This document shows, one piece after another, positions 23,538 through 32,347 of a stretch of 51,013 bases of DNA. The first letter of the stretch is position 1; each line of letters begins with the position of its first letter. A program made the translations under genes and the position numbers. The notes beneath the pieces are model-generated. The model was not told the DNA's origin. It worked only from the letters and a program-made list of their open reading frames with translations, and did not search any database. Source of the DNA: a virus; IMG/VR virus record IMGVR_UViG_3300032516_000040, positions 1 to 51,013 of that record; one strand, given 5' to 3'.

Positions 23538-24530
23538 TCAAACTTTTTTATTTCGTTCCGCTCTCAATCTAGCTAATGTTTCCTGAATTGCTGTTTTAGC
23601 TCCAGCAGGCTCAGATTTTGCAGATTCAGATTTTGCTGACTCAGATTTTGCTGGCTCAGCTTTTGCAGGCTCAGATTTTGCTGGCTCAGCTTTTGCAGGC
23701 TCAGATTTTATTTTTTTCTGCTTTTTATCCAAACATGCAGTGCCAAAACTACATTCTATACAATCGGAATCATCTGTACTAAACTTAGCCTTTTCAAAAC
23801 AGGATGGAGCCTTTTCCTTATTCAGCAAACGCTCAAGAACTATCTTTTTTTCCTCGAACAACTCTGGAACAGTAGAAACTATACCCAGCAAACTTTGAAT
23901 TTCCTCTACAGAAGAGGGTTTTATCAAACTATCTAAATCAATAAGATGTTCTAACCAGCTAGAATCAATAAGGGCAGATCTATCTGGATCTGGTTGAACT
24001 GAATATTCATTATATCCTGATTTAGTATTTTTACTATCAGTTAAAAATAAATCAACATTTCTACCTGATTCTGGATCTGTAATGTCACCATATTTAGGAT
24101 TAGCACAATAAGCTATTAGTTCCTCCTGAACATTAACCCCACTTAACCATACCTGAACTCCTGATTCTAAATGATCTAGATCTACAATATTATAAAGAAC
24201 CCTAACCTGAGCTTTTAACTTTTTAGCAAGAACTGCATCCTCCTTATCTTTTGTTTTATAGAGTTCTTTAACATAAGAACAAACAGGACAACTTTCAAAA
24301 CCTTCCTTTAACAAACAAACAACCGATTTATCACCCTCAGTTCCTAACCCTCTATGATAAGCTGTTTCCCGATAAAATTCCGGATTATCTAAATCCAAAT
24401 CCCATCTAGGAAGAATCCTAAGTCTATTTGGTTTAGACCCTGGCTTAGCCGACCAAAAATCCTTTCGTTGATTTTGTTTCTTTGCCTTCATCTCTGTTAA
24501 CTTTTCTTGAAATTTTTCTAGTTTATTCAT
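23538..24530 (-). CDS. Single-stranded DNA-binding protein (gp32-like)
   Basis: The N-terminal part (KNQRKDFWSAKPGSKPNRLRILP) and a zinc region (VVCLLKEGFESCPVC) resemble T4 gp32-type proteins that coat single-stranded DNA. Residues about 100-230 form the OB-type core. A second Cys group (CIECSFGTAC) follows. The C-terminus has tandem EPAKAEPAKS repeats and ends in a basic helix rather than the usual acidic tail, which is unusual. ATG at 24530 follows AAAAGGAGGGAAT. It sits between queD and the polymerase, suggesting high co-expression with replication. Confidence 0.75.
   Translation of the reverse strand: MNKLEKFQEKLTEMKAKKQNQRKDFWSAKPGSKPNRLRILPRWDLDLDNPEFYRETAYHRGLGTEGDKSVVCLLKEGFESCPVCSYVKELYKTKDKEDAVLAKKLKAQVRVLYNIVDLDHLESGVQVWLSGVNVQEELIAYCANPKYGDITDPESGRNVDLFLTDSKNTKSGYNEYSVQPDPDRSALIDSSWLEHLIDLDSLIKPSSVEEIQSLLGIVSTVPELFEEKKIVLERLLNKEKAPSCFEKAKFSTDDSDCIECSFGTACLDKKQKKIKSEPAKAEPAKSEPAKAEPAKSESAKSESAKSEPAGAKTAIQETLARLRAERNKKV
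23606..23709 (-). repeat. Short tandem repeat coding for Glu-Pro-Ala-Lys units
   Basis: Units of 15 bases, with small substitutions (GGCTCAGATTTTGCT type on the + strand), repeat about seven times. They encode the (E/S)PAK(A/S) or (E/S)SAKS units of the ssDNA-binding protein tail. The number of units could vary between related phages through slippage. Confidence 0.75.
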
Positions 24531-24630
24531 ATTCCCTCCTTTTCAGTAATGAAATACGCGCCTTTTCAGTATTAAATAATAATAATGAAATACTCGCCAG
24601 CAAGCTGGCTAAGTTTCTTGCTAAATGCGG
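24531..24630 (-). promoter_or_regulatory. Intergenic region with tandem hairpins between polymerase and ssDNA-binding protein genes
   Basis: About 100 bases separate the polymerase stop from the next start, longer than usual here. Two palindromes are visible: GCCAGC/GCTGGC (24596-24609, two-base loop) and AGTATT/AATACT (24568-24594). AATGAAATACGCGCC and AATGAAATACTCGCC form an imperfect direct repeat. The structures could end or stabilise transcripts for the abundant ssDNA-binding protein. I see no clear U-run, so the role is open. Confidence 0.4.
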
Positions 24631-27180
24631 TTAAAAAATTTCTTCACCAAACTTAGCTTCTCCTAAATTATTACCTATACTTAAATCCACATTTAACGGT
24701 ATCTCTCCCATAAAATCTAACTCTACTCTTTCCATAACCTCTTTAATAAGATCTGGAGCAAACTCCATCTCTTCATCTGGAACTTCATATATACCACTAT
24801 CATGAATAGTATTGATTGCCCCAAATCTAAATCCCTCAGATTCTATTATTCTATCACACTCTATTAATGCCAAAGTATTTACATCTGAAGCTGTACCTTG
24901 AATAGGATTATTTATTGCCCTTCTTTCATTATGAGAAACCTTAGGCCCACTGATATAAATTCTTCTTCCAAAAAGAGTTAAAACATACCCATTAGATTTA
25001 AACTCTGCAATAGTTTTATCCATATACTCTTTAACAAAATGAAATCTTTCCAAATACTCTTTAATAAATGTATTGGCCCTGTTTAAATCCCATCCTAATG
25101 CAGAAGCCAACCCTTGCGGAGTTTGACCATAAACTATTCCAAAATTAATTGCCTTAGCATCTTGCCTTTGTTCTGAAGTAACCAAATTATAGGGAATATT
25201 GAATACTTCAGATGCAGTTGCACGATGAATATCTTTTCCCAGAATAAATGCCTCAGTAAGTTTAGGATCCTTACTAGCCGCAGCTAAAACTCTTAACTCA
25301 ATTTGATTGTAGTCAGCCACAACTAATTTCCAACCAGTAAGTGCTATAAACGCTCTTAAAATTAAAGAACCTATTCTCACAGGAATATTTTGAAGATTAG
25401 GTTTTTCCATACTCAATCTACCAGTTGATGCTACATGCTGATTATAGTTTCCATGAACTCTTCCATCAGATTTAATATGAATTTTTAAATAGGGATCTAT
25501 ATATGTTGAAAGTAATTTAGAAAGCTGCCTAAATTCTACTAGATCGTTTAAAAAAGGATGATGATTTTTCTCATATAAAAATTCAACAACATGCCTATCT
25601 ACAGAAAATCCTGTTTTAGTTTTTCTACCCTTAGAAAAGTTAAACTCCTTAAATAAAATTGTTTGTAAATCTAAATTAGAGTTTAAATTAAATCCTTTAT
25701 CCTTTACCTCTTTATAAGAATACAACCTATTTTCTAAAAAACGTAACTTTTCTTCAGTTTCTTTTTGCAAGAATTCAAGATAGAATCTATCTACAGGGGC
25801 GCCTCTTACTTCAATTTTCTTTAACGTAGAAACACCTGGAATTATGGTTTTACAATAATAATCCCAAAGTCCTGGATACGGACTTGGATTTGCAAGTAAT
25901 CTTAGTTTACCCTCAAAAATTTCAGCCAGCATCATAGTATTAATACAGTCGTCCATGTTCATACTGGCAAGTTCATTTAAAGCAATAACTTCACAACCAT
26001 TATTTTTTAAAATGTATTTATAAGGATCTACATTCAAATAATCCAAACTCATTCTTTCTAAACCCGAACTTTTTTGTTTACCGGCAATAAGAACGTGAGC
26101 TGGTAATGTATCAAAATATATAGACTTTATATTAAGACCAAATCTTACCAAAAGAACTTTCAAATCCCATTTAATATTTTGTCCTATAATTTTCCATTTA
26201 GAACTCTCTAATTCATACTTTAAAATACCTAAAACTTCAGAAAGATTTAATAAAGATTCAGGATGTTCCAAAGGAACACAAAAAGCATTCTTTTTTCCGT
26301 CAAAAAAATAAGAAATAGACAAACTTTCTACCCGAAATCCCTCAGACCACGGATCTAAGGCAGTTTTTTCTAACCCCTGTTTTAACGAAAAAGTTTCTAT
26401 ATCTAACGCTATTTTTTTCAAACCCCATGGTATTGGATCTTGATTTTTTATGACATCAGTTACACGATCTAATTCCAAAAACTGAGATCTAACATCATCT
26501 ATAGATTTACATACAAACTTTTCTCTATTTTTATCTGATTGACTAACTACATCATAAAATATATTAAATACACTATGAAAATCTTTTTCAAAACTTAAAC
26601 ATTCTTCACTACCAGAAGATTCCTGTAACATATATTCAGGACTATGTGTAACAAAAAACTTGTAATCACCTTTAAAAAGAACTAACCCTCTAGAAGACTG
26701 CAACTTTTTATTGAAAAAAAACCTTAAAGGAACTTCACCAAGCAATACTATTAACTTTGGCCTTATCTCATTGATTTCTTCTAGTAAAAACTCACCACAC
26801 TTCTTTATATCCGATTTTAATAGGTCTTTAAATTTAGAATTACACTTTAATATATAAGTAAAATACAAATCAGATTCTAAAAAATTAAGACCGGTTAAAA
26901 TCTTTTTAAGAAAAGTACCTCCAGCACCAACAAAAGAACGCCCCTCAGAAGTTTCTTTAAAATCAGGGTAAGCACCTACAATCATAAGCTTTCCACTTCC
27001 TTCGGAAGAAACAGGAACCCCCTGAATATGACAAAATTGACACACGTTCACTGACTTAGATACTGACTTAGATACTGACTTAGATACTGACTTAGATATG
27101 CTAACTTCAGCTTTTTTTCTTCGCTTTTTTTCAGATCGGAACTCTATTTCTAATTCTTCCCAAAAAGAATTCTGTTTCAA
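24631..27180 (-). CDS. polA: Uracil-DNA glycosylase / 3'-5' exonuclease / DNA polymerase A fusion
   Basis: 849 aa in three parts. Residues about 45-210 look like a family 4/5 uracil-DNA glycosylase with four cluster-type Cys (CQFC at 47-50, LKC, KKC) and GEVPLRFFF. Residues about 250-430 carry the exonuclease motif ALDIETF and later GQNIKWD. The remainder is family A polymerase: VADYNQIELRVLAAA (motif A), DAKAINFGIVYGQT (finger O-helix), NTIHDSG (motif C, near 790-796). A Ser/Lys repeat linker (KSVSKSVSKSVS) precedes the glycosylase. Start is TTG at 27180 after GGAGGTTGC. No 5' nuclease domain. Confidence 0.88.
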   Translation of the reverse strand: MKQNSFWEELEIEFRSEKKRRKKAEVSISKSVSKSVSKSVSKSVNVCQFCHIQGVPVSSEGSGKLMIVGAYPDFKETSEGRSFVGAGGTFLKKILTGLNFLESDLYFTYILKCNSKFKDLLKSDIKKCGEFLLEEINEIRPKLIVLLGEVPLRFFFNKKLQSSRGLVLFKGDYKFFVTHSPEYMLQESSGSEECLSFEKDFHSVFNIFYDVVSQSDKNREKFVCKSIDDVRSQFLELDRVTDVIKNQDPIPWGLKKIALDIETFSLKQGLEKTALDPWSEGFRVESLSISYFFDGKKNAFCVPLEHPESLLNLSEVLGILKYELESSKWKIIGQNIKWDLKVLLVRFGLNIKSIYFDTLPAHVLIAGKQKSSGLERMSLDYLNVDPYKYILKNNGCEVIALNELASMNMDDCINTMMLAEIFEGKLRLLANPSPYPGLWDYYCKTIIPGVSTLKKIEVRGAPVDRFYLEFLQKETEEKLRFLENRLYSYKEVKDKGFNLNSNLDLQTILFKEFNFSKGRKTKTGFSVDRHVVEFLYEKNHHPFLNDLVEFRQLSKLLSTYIDPYLKIHIKSDGRVHGNYNQHVASTGRLSMEKPNLQNIPVRIGSLILRAFIALTGWKLVVADYNQIELRVLAAASKDPKLTEAFILGKDIHRATASEVFNIPYNLVTSEQRQDAKAINFGIVYGQTPQGLASALGWDLNRANTFIKEYLERFHFVKEYMDKTIAEFKSNGYVLTLFGRRIYISGPKVSHNERRAINNPIQGTASDVNTLALIECDRIIESEGFRFGAINTIHDSGIYEVPDEEMEFAPDLIKEVMERVELDFMGEIPLNVDLSIGNNLGEAKFGEEIF
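27050..27097 (-). repeat. 4 x 12-bp tandem repeat at the 5' end of the polymerase gene
   Basis: ACTGACTTAGAT is repeated four times without change on the + strand. It encodes the SVSK units at residues 28-44 of the fusion polymerase. The insert lies in a flexible linker before the glycosylase domain, so copy number can vary without breaking the frame. Confidence 0.85.
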
Positions 27181-27188
27181 GCAACCTC

Positions 27189-27836
27189 CTAAGTAGTAAC
27201 TAAATAAATAGTTCTCATAAGATTAGGTTCTAATGGAGACTCAGAAGTTCCTATAACTTTTACCTCACCAAACCTCTTAAAAAAAGTAAAGTAATCAGAA
27301 CCCATACTTCTAAACAAATTAATAGCTTCATCATCATGAAGTTCTTCATCATAGTTAGGCATTTCTATAAATAGTTTTCTTTTAGAAACTAACGCCAATT
27401 TATCTAAAAATTTTATTATTGTATCTTTATCCTTAAAATAATGCAAAACACTAAAAAGAAACACACCAGTTAAATCTAAATTCTCTAAATAAAAATCTAA
27501 ATTCTCTAAATCTAAACCATTTTCAATAATAAATATATCTGCATAACCATTAATCTTAATAATCCATTTTTGGACATCTCTAATTTTAGGATCCTTTTCA
27601 AAGGAAAAAACCTTAGATCCTATAAAATCAGATGCAACCCTTGCAGAAAATCCACCAAAGTTAGATCCAACATCAAACCAAATTCCACTACTTAAATAAG
27701 GTTTTATAAGTAGATACCTAAAACTAACACTACGCTGACCTTTAATCATAACATTACCAAAAACTTCAATATCCTGATAAATTACAGGAAACGACCATAA
27801 GTCAAACTGTTTCTTAAAGTCTAATATTGGATTCAC
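27189..27836 (-). CDS. SAM-dependent methyltransferase-like protein, 215 aa
   Basis: The start of a Rossmann methyltransferase is clear: IWFDVGSNFGGFSARVA (motif I), a later acidic strand (VFSFEKDP) and a GVFLFSVLHYF region. It resembles FkbM-type O-methyltransferases more than DNA methylases, and no DPPY/NPPY motif is present. Start is GTG at 27836 after GGAGGTAGTA. It lies between the polymerase and clamp genes. Whether it acts on the modified base, a sugar or a small molecule cannot be told. Confidence 0.6.
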   Translation of the reverse strand: MNPILDFKKQFDLWSFPVIYQDIEVFGNVMIKGQRSVSFRYLLIKPYLSSGIWFDVGSNFGGFSARVASDFIGSKVFSFEKDPKIRDVQKWIIKINGYADIFIIENGLDLENLDFYLENLDLTGVFLFSVLHYFKDKDTIIKFLDKLALVSKRKLFIEMPNYDEELHDDEAINLFRSMGSDYFTFFKRFGEVKVIGTSESPLEPNLMRTIYLVTT

Positions 27837-27858
27837 TACTACCTCCTAGTTTTTAAAA

Positions 27859-28884
27859 TTACTCCAAAAATAAAAGAATACCCTGATACCCAGAATCAGA
27901 TAAAAAATAGGCAGACTTATCACCCACGTAAAATCTATCCGCTTTTACAACCATCTCCTTAAAAAATTTTAAATTAAAGGACACTTCCTTAGAAGTATAA
28001 TTTGTACTTGTTATTGCTATTTCCTCAGAAGCCTCCACTAAAAAACTTTTTCCACTTATTTTAAGCATATCATTCTCAATAATAATATTAATCTGATAAG
28101 GATACTCATCCACAACATCTTCAAATCTGCTTAAAACATTTAAAAGCTCAGCCTTGTTGAAACAAACCTCGCATAAAACGTTAAACTCATTAAATAGAGT
28201 TGAAAAATTTGGGAATTTACCCGAATAGCTACCATAAACAAGAACAGATTCCTCGTACAAAAGCCACACCCTACTTAAATCATCTGAAACCAACTTTGGA
28301 ACTAAACCAAAACTAAAAGATAAAATTTTTTCTAGTATACAATCAGGAATAAATAAATAATCTATATCTATACTACATGGAAATCTAGATACTCTAAAAT
28401 TATCAGTTGAATATACAAAACCTTCCTTATATGCCACACCGCACATATTTTTTTTAATTAAATCCTTATTTACAGAAAAATAAACCTCATTTATACAGTT
28501 TAAAAAATCCGTAGGCAGTATAACAGCATCATCAAAAGATGGTAACTGTGGAATTACTATTTCAGTACCACTTTTAAACAGAATAAAATTATGATTAGAT
28601 TTTTCAGTTTTAACTAAAATAGATGTATCAAATCCAGTTATATCCGAAATAGTATCTAATTTTTCTAGAAGCTTAACTACTTTTTTACCCGGTAAAAATA
28701 AAGTCTTATCAGTTGCAAAGTTATCCAGCAGACAAATAATTCCCGAATACCCATTTGATGCTGAAATAACTCCGCTACTAAAATTTACACATAAATACTC
28801 AGGAATCAAAGACGATTCTCGAGTAAACTTAGAACACCTATCTAAAGCAACAAACAGATCATCACCTTTCTGTATCTTCATCAT
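27859..28884 (-). CDS. dnaN: Sliding clamp (DnaN-like)
   Basis: A 341-aa protein with the repeated beta-alpha-beta pattern of DNA clamps and bacterial-type length (three domains). LFLPGKKVVKLLEKL, NMCGVAYKEGFVYSTDNFRVSRFPC and the C-terminal SDSGYQGILLFLE are characteristic of beta clamps. It tethers the polymerase to DNA and is loaded by the 8539-9510 protein. The start is one of two ATG codons (28884/28881) after GGA, overlapping the upstream gene. Confidence 0.8.
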   Translation of the reverse strand: MMKIQKGDDLFVALDRCSKFTRESSLIPEYLCVNFSSGVISASNGYSGIICLLDNFATDKTLFLPGKKVVKLLEKLDTISDITGFDTSILVKTEKSNHNFILFKSGTEIVIPQLPSFDDAVILPTDFLNCINEVYFSVNKDLIKKNMCGVAYKEGFVYSTDNFRVSRFPCSIDIDYLFIPDCILEKILSFSFGLVPKLVSDDLSRVWLLYEESVLVYGSYSGKFPNFSTLFNEFNVLCEVCFNKAELLNVLSRFEDVVDEYPYQINIIIENDMLKISGKSFLVEASEEIAITSTNYTSKEVSFNLKFFKEMVVKADRFYVGDKSAYFLSDSGYQGILLFLE

Positions 28885-29804
28885 TCCTCCAAAAATACCT
28901 GTTGTAGACGTGCCTTATTACCTGCTTCGTTGCATCTTTTCTCCAACGACAGAAAATACTTAACATTCAATAAATCTAAATATAAAGATACACTATCAGA
29001 ATCTAACATGGATTTAAAATCAATACCTAATGCTAATTTTTCTATCTCTAATTGCTCTTCTTTAGAAAGATTGTCATAGTGATTAGATTGTCTTCTTTTA
29101 GGACTATGCTTAGACAAAGAAAAAACAGACCCTGAATTTTTATCCTTTCTATCAACTAGAATTTGTCCATATATACCAGTTTTACTCCATGTAGATGAAT
29201 CTACAGAATACCATGGATATCTAGTCATTAAAAGTTTAGATGTCATAGCTAAACCATGTACTTTTTTAACTGGAAAACCATAATCTAAAATTCGTTGCCA
29301 AGCTCCATCAAGACCCAAAATCTTATTTACACCTAAATCACCTGCAGTTTTAGATAAACAAAAATATTCGTATTTATCTAAAATTTTATCTAAAAATTTT
29401 ATAGGTTCACCTACACGATAAACAGGAAGTGGCTTCAACCCCACTGACTCTAAATACATCAAATTATCCCAGCCTTCTTCAGCACATACTGAAAAAGATT
29501 TAGTAGAATTTGGAACAACATCTAAATTAATATAACATTCCAACTTATCTCTTACCAAAAAAAGCCACTCAGCATACTTTTTAATATCCACAAAAAACCC
29601 TGAATTTGCTAAGGAAAAAGCCCCACTATCTACCATAACACTATATATTCCCTGATCTAAAACAGTTTCTATAGTATTTTTATATGCCACCCTGGAAAGA
29701 AGAGAATAACTATAAAGTCTATTTCTAACACCCCAATCAAAGAGTTTTCTTTCTATATTTATATCCTTAAGATATACAAAACCTGATGCAAAATATAGTT
29801 TCAT
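28881..29804 (-). CDS. dpdA: DpdA-type 7-deazaguanine DNA base-exchange enzyme (TGT superfamily)
   Basis: Related to tRNA-guanine transglycosylases. YSVMVDSGAFSL holds the catalytic Asp (D59) and the SGAFS substrate loop, and NLDVVP near 93-98 fits the second Asp. KVHGLAMTS (182-189) and VDSSTW (201-206) match phage DpdA proteins that insert preQ0-type bases into DNA. It lacks the usual CxCxxC zinc motif of canonical TGTs, as do phage DpdA forms. Four-base overlap with the clamp gene ties modification to replication. This is the key enzyme for placing the deazaguanine in DNA. Confidence 0.8.
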   Translation of the reverse strand: MKLYFASGFVYLKDINIERKLFDWGVRNRLYSYSLLSRVAYKNTIETVLDQGIYSVMVDSGAFSLANSGFFVDIKKYAEWLFLVRDKLECYINLDVVPNSTKSFSVCAEEGWDNLMYLESVGLKPLPVYRVGEPIKFLDKILDKYEYFCLSKTAGDLGVNKILGLDGAWQRILDYGFPVKKVHGLAMTSKLLMTRYPWYSVDSSTWSKTGIYGQILVDRKDKNSGSVFSLSKHSPKRRQSNHYDNLSKEEQLEIEKLALGIDFKSMLDSDSVSLYLDLLNVKYFLSLEKRCNEAGNKARLQQVFLEE

Positions 29805-30778
29805 TAGTTACCCTCAAGTATGCTAATTAAATTCTTAAAACTATTTTCCCACTTAAATAAATCACAATTTAGCTTAATTCTATAGTCAACCCAATCCTCA
29901 CCATTTAATATAGAATTAATCTTAAACTTCATATCACTAAAATTACTATAACGTAAATTTACTTCAGAAACTAATTCAGGATAAGAATATTTATCTGGAA
30001 CTACCGGTATAGCTCCTAACGAAATAGCTTCAAGCACAGAATAACCAAATGTTTCCTCCTGAGCAAGAGATAAACAAATTTTGCTGTTACCCATAGTTTC
30101 ATAATAGTGCTTTCTAGAATATAACTCCCCATCAGAAATCTTTACCTTTGCAAAGTCTAAATCAACACCACTAAGTTTTTGATCTACATGACGTGCAGGT
30201 ATAAATATATCCCATTTTCTAACTAACCAATCCTTAGCTAAATTTGGAATTTCCTCACTAAAAAATGGACATCCAACAACATAAATCTTACTATCCACAT
30301 TAAATACACTCAACTTATTTTTATGATAGTTAGTAGCCACAAAAATACCATCCAAAATAGAAAATGAACCCTTTTCAGCAAAAAACTTACTATCAGAAAC
30401 TAAATTCCAAAAATCTAGATAATTTACAGATGTAGCATGAATAAAACCATACAATTTAATCGTAGGATATAACGTACGTAAAAGAAATGCCGCAGATGAA
30501 GAAAATCCTGGAAAATCAAAATCACAAAATAAAACTAAATCATTTAATAAAAGTTTCTTTTTAAATAAGGAATCTAGTTGCTGAAGCTCGTAAGAAATAG
30601 TACTCTCAGTATCCGTGAACTTATTTATATCATTAAATGTATATGGTTTAGGTGTATTTAAACCCATAAGAATTTCAAAGCTTCCTTTATAATGTCTAGA
30701 AAATTCTAAATCCAACCAACGTATCCAATCTTCTGGATATCTATTTAACACAGGAAATTGAGGAATTATATACAGCAT
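29804..30778 (-). CDS. GT-B glycosyltransferase, candidate DNA-base sugar transferase
   Basis: 324 aa with GT4-like C-terminal signature EETFGYSVLEAISLGAIPVV, where the two Glu residues are seven apart and bind the nucleotide sugar. The N-terminal half has Rossmann-like segments (LVLFCDFDFPG, KLYGFIHATS, GIFVATNYH). The gene touches dpdA and the deacetylase gene without spacing, so all three are likely co-translated. A role in glycosylating the modified base is an inference from location. Capsule or receptor glycan modification would be the alternative. Confidence 0.7.
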   Translation of the reverse strand: MLYIIPQFPVLNRYPEDWIRWLDLEFSRHYKGSFEILMGLNTPKPYTFNDINKFTDTESTISYELQQLDSLFKKKLLLNDLVLFCDFDFPGFSSSAAFLLRTLYPTIKLYGFIHATSVNYLDFWNLVSDSKFFAEKGSFSILDGIFVATNYHKNKLSVFNVDSKIYVVGCPFFSEEIPNLAKDWLVRKWDIFIPARHVDQKLSGVDLDFAKVKISDGELYSRKHYYETMGNSKICLSLAQEETFGYSVLEAISLGAIPVVPDKYSYPELVSEVNLRYSNFSDMKFKINSILNGEDWVDYRIKLNCDLFKWENSFKNLISILEGN

Positions 30779-31266
30779 TACTTAACTGACCTTATACAAA
30801 TTTGACCCTCATATAAAAAATATTTATAATCATGTAACCACAGATCTTTTTGAAGAGGATACAAGTTATTCAATAGTAATTTCTTATTATTTCTATTCTT
30901 AATACTTAGTGTTTGAACATAAAAAGAATTCATCTGCGTGGTATAAAAATTTAAAAAAAATATTGGATTTTCTAACCAAAAAGCATATACAAGCATTCCT
31001 ACGCGTCTATGCAAAGAATTAGACTCACAAAAAGGATCAGGAACATACACATTTTTACCACAACAATTTTTAAAGTTAAACTTTTCACAAAAATTAGACT
31101 TTAACTCAAAACTAAATTTAAAATACTTTGAAGATTGCCTAATTTCATTTACATGAGTTTCATAATCTATAAAAATAACATGAGAATTTTTTTGTGACTC
31201 AGAAAGAACGGTGTAACAGCCAATTATTTCGTCGTCACCATGAGGTGCTATAATTAGATTTTTCAT
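30778..31266 (-). CDS. PIG-L-type (LmbE-like) N-deacetylase
   Basis: APHGDDEIIGC at the N-terminus (P8-H9-x-D11-D12-E13) is the zinc site and base of PIG-L/LmbE deacetylases such as MshB and BshB. It has 162 aa, shorter than most, and lacks an obvious third zinc His motif (HxxH); several His are near the centre and end. The family removes acetyl groups from GlcNAc-type sugars, so it may act on the sugar moved by the adjacent transferase. Gene order matches BshA/BshB pairs of bacillithiol synthesis, although BshC is absent. Confidence 0.65.
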   Translation of the reverse strand: MKNLIIAPHGDDEIIGCYTVLSESQKNSHVIFIDYETHVNEIRQSSKYFKFSFELKSNFCEKFNFKNCCGKNVYVPDPFCESNSLHRRVGMLVYAFWLENPIFFLNFYTTQMNSFYVQTLSIKNRNNKKLLLNNLYPLQKDLWLHDYKYFLYEGQICIRSVK

Positions 31267-31631
31267 ACTAAATTAGATAAATTGAGTAGCGTATATAATT
31301 CTAGTCTACAACCAAGATGAGTCATAAAATCACCATAAAGACTAGAAATCAAAATTTTGTCTGCTGATATAATTGCACCTGCTCCCTCAACCTTCTCATA
31401 CTTAGCAACCAATTTTTCAACTAAAAGACCGGCCAAGTTTCTCCAATCTTGAATTGATTCAACTTCAGACATATTTTTCCAAAAATCTCGAACTAAATTA
31501 TCTAAACTATCTAAGTTATCATCTGTAATAATGGCCACCCAGTGTAAAACTGGTGTGCTAAATCTTCTTATAACCAAAGGTGAGTATTCTTTTCCTGATA
31601 ACCGAGTAAATGGCTTATCCAATGTTTTCAT
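31263..31631 (-). CDS. Hypothetical protein inside the modification cluster, 122 aa
   Basis: I do not recognise it. It is soluble with a beta-rich first third (RFSTPVLHWVAIITDD), then a helical part with LVEKLVAKYEKVEGAG. It overlaps the upstream QueC-like gene by 17 bases and the deacetylase by four, so it is part of the same translation unit. A conserved function in 7-deazaguanine chemistry or in binding the modified DNA is plausible but only from position. Confidence 0.5.
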   Translation of the reverse strand: MKTLDKPFTRLSGKEYSPLVIRRFSTPVLHWVAIITDDNLDSLDNLVRDFWKNMSEVESIQDWRNLAGLLVEKLVAKYEKVEGAGAIISADKILISSLYGDFMTHLGCRLELYTLLNLSNLV

Positions 31632-32346
31632 TTTTCCTCCCCCAATAGTTTAAACCTAGACTTTTAAAAGCGTTAAGTCTTTCAGTACAGGCATCACATA
31701 CAAAACAAGGTTCCTTACCACCAACATAGCAAGACCACGTTTTAGAATAATTACAACCTAACGTAATCCCCAACTTAATAACCTGCATTTTAGATAAACT
31801 AACAAAAGGTGCATATACTCCTTTAATATAGTTACCACATACCAATGCCTTACTCATACTTTTTACAAAAGAAAATCTACAATCAGGATAAGAAATTACA
31901 TCATCTTTAACAGCCCCAAAAAATACACTTTCTATACCCATTGCTTCAGCATACATAGCACCTATGGAAAGAAATATAGAATTTCTTCCTGGTACAACTG
32001 TTTGTGCTTGTTTACGATCACACTGATTAGGTACATCAACGTCAGAATTTACTAACGAACTTTTAAAAAGACTACCTTTATAAAAATCAAGGTTAACAAT
32101 AGAATAAAAAACTGACAATTCCTTGCATTGAAACTTTGCCAACTCAATTTCCTTTTTATGTCTCTGATTATAATTAAAAATTAGACCATGAACAAAAAGT
32201 TTTCTACTTTTAAGATAACTAAGTAACGTTAAACTATCCATACCACCAGAAACAAGACATATAGCACTTTTTAAATTCCAAAAAACAGATTTATAGTTAG
32301 CATCCTTACCAAGGTAAGGATGATACATAGTTCTTTGCTTAGACAC
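31615..32346 (-). CDS. queC: 7-cyano-7-deazaguanine (preQ0) synthase QueC
   Basis: A PP-loop ATP pyrophosphatase: CLVSGGMDSLT (residues 30-40) is the signature. NYNQRHKKE, VVPGRN and FFGAVKDD follow. The zinc Cys cluster is SCYVGGKEPCFVCDAC near the C-terminus. The enzyme converts 7-carboxy-7-deazaguanine to preQ0 with ammonia and ATP. Length 243 aa is normal, and there is no fused Gat domain, so the direct product is preQ0. Start ATG at 32346 with no strong ribosome site. Confidence 0.9.
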   Translation of the reverse strand: MSKQRTMYHPYLGKDANYKSVFWNLKSAICLVSGGMDSLTLLSYLKSRKLFVHGLIFNYNQRHKKEIELAKFQCKELSVFYSIVNLDFYKGSLFKSSLVNSDVDVPNQCDRKQAQTVVPGRNSIFLSIGAMYAEAMGIESVFFGAVKDDVISYPDCRFSFVKSMSKALVCGNYIKGVYAPFVSLSKMQVIKLGITLGCNYSKTWSCYVGGKEPCFVCDACTERLNAFKSLGLNYWGRKNENIG

Positions 32347-32347
32347 A

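Noticed and set aside
21729-24530. preQ1-type riboswitch in front of the 7-deazaguanine genes
   Set aside because: Gene spacing is only a few bases and no preQ1 aptamer consensus was found.
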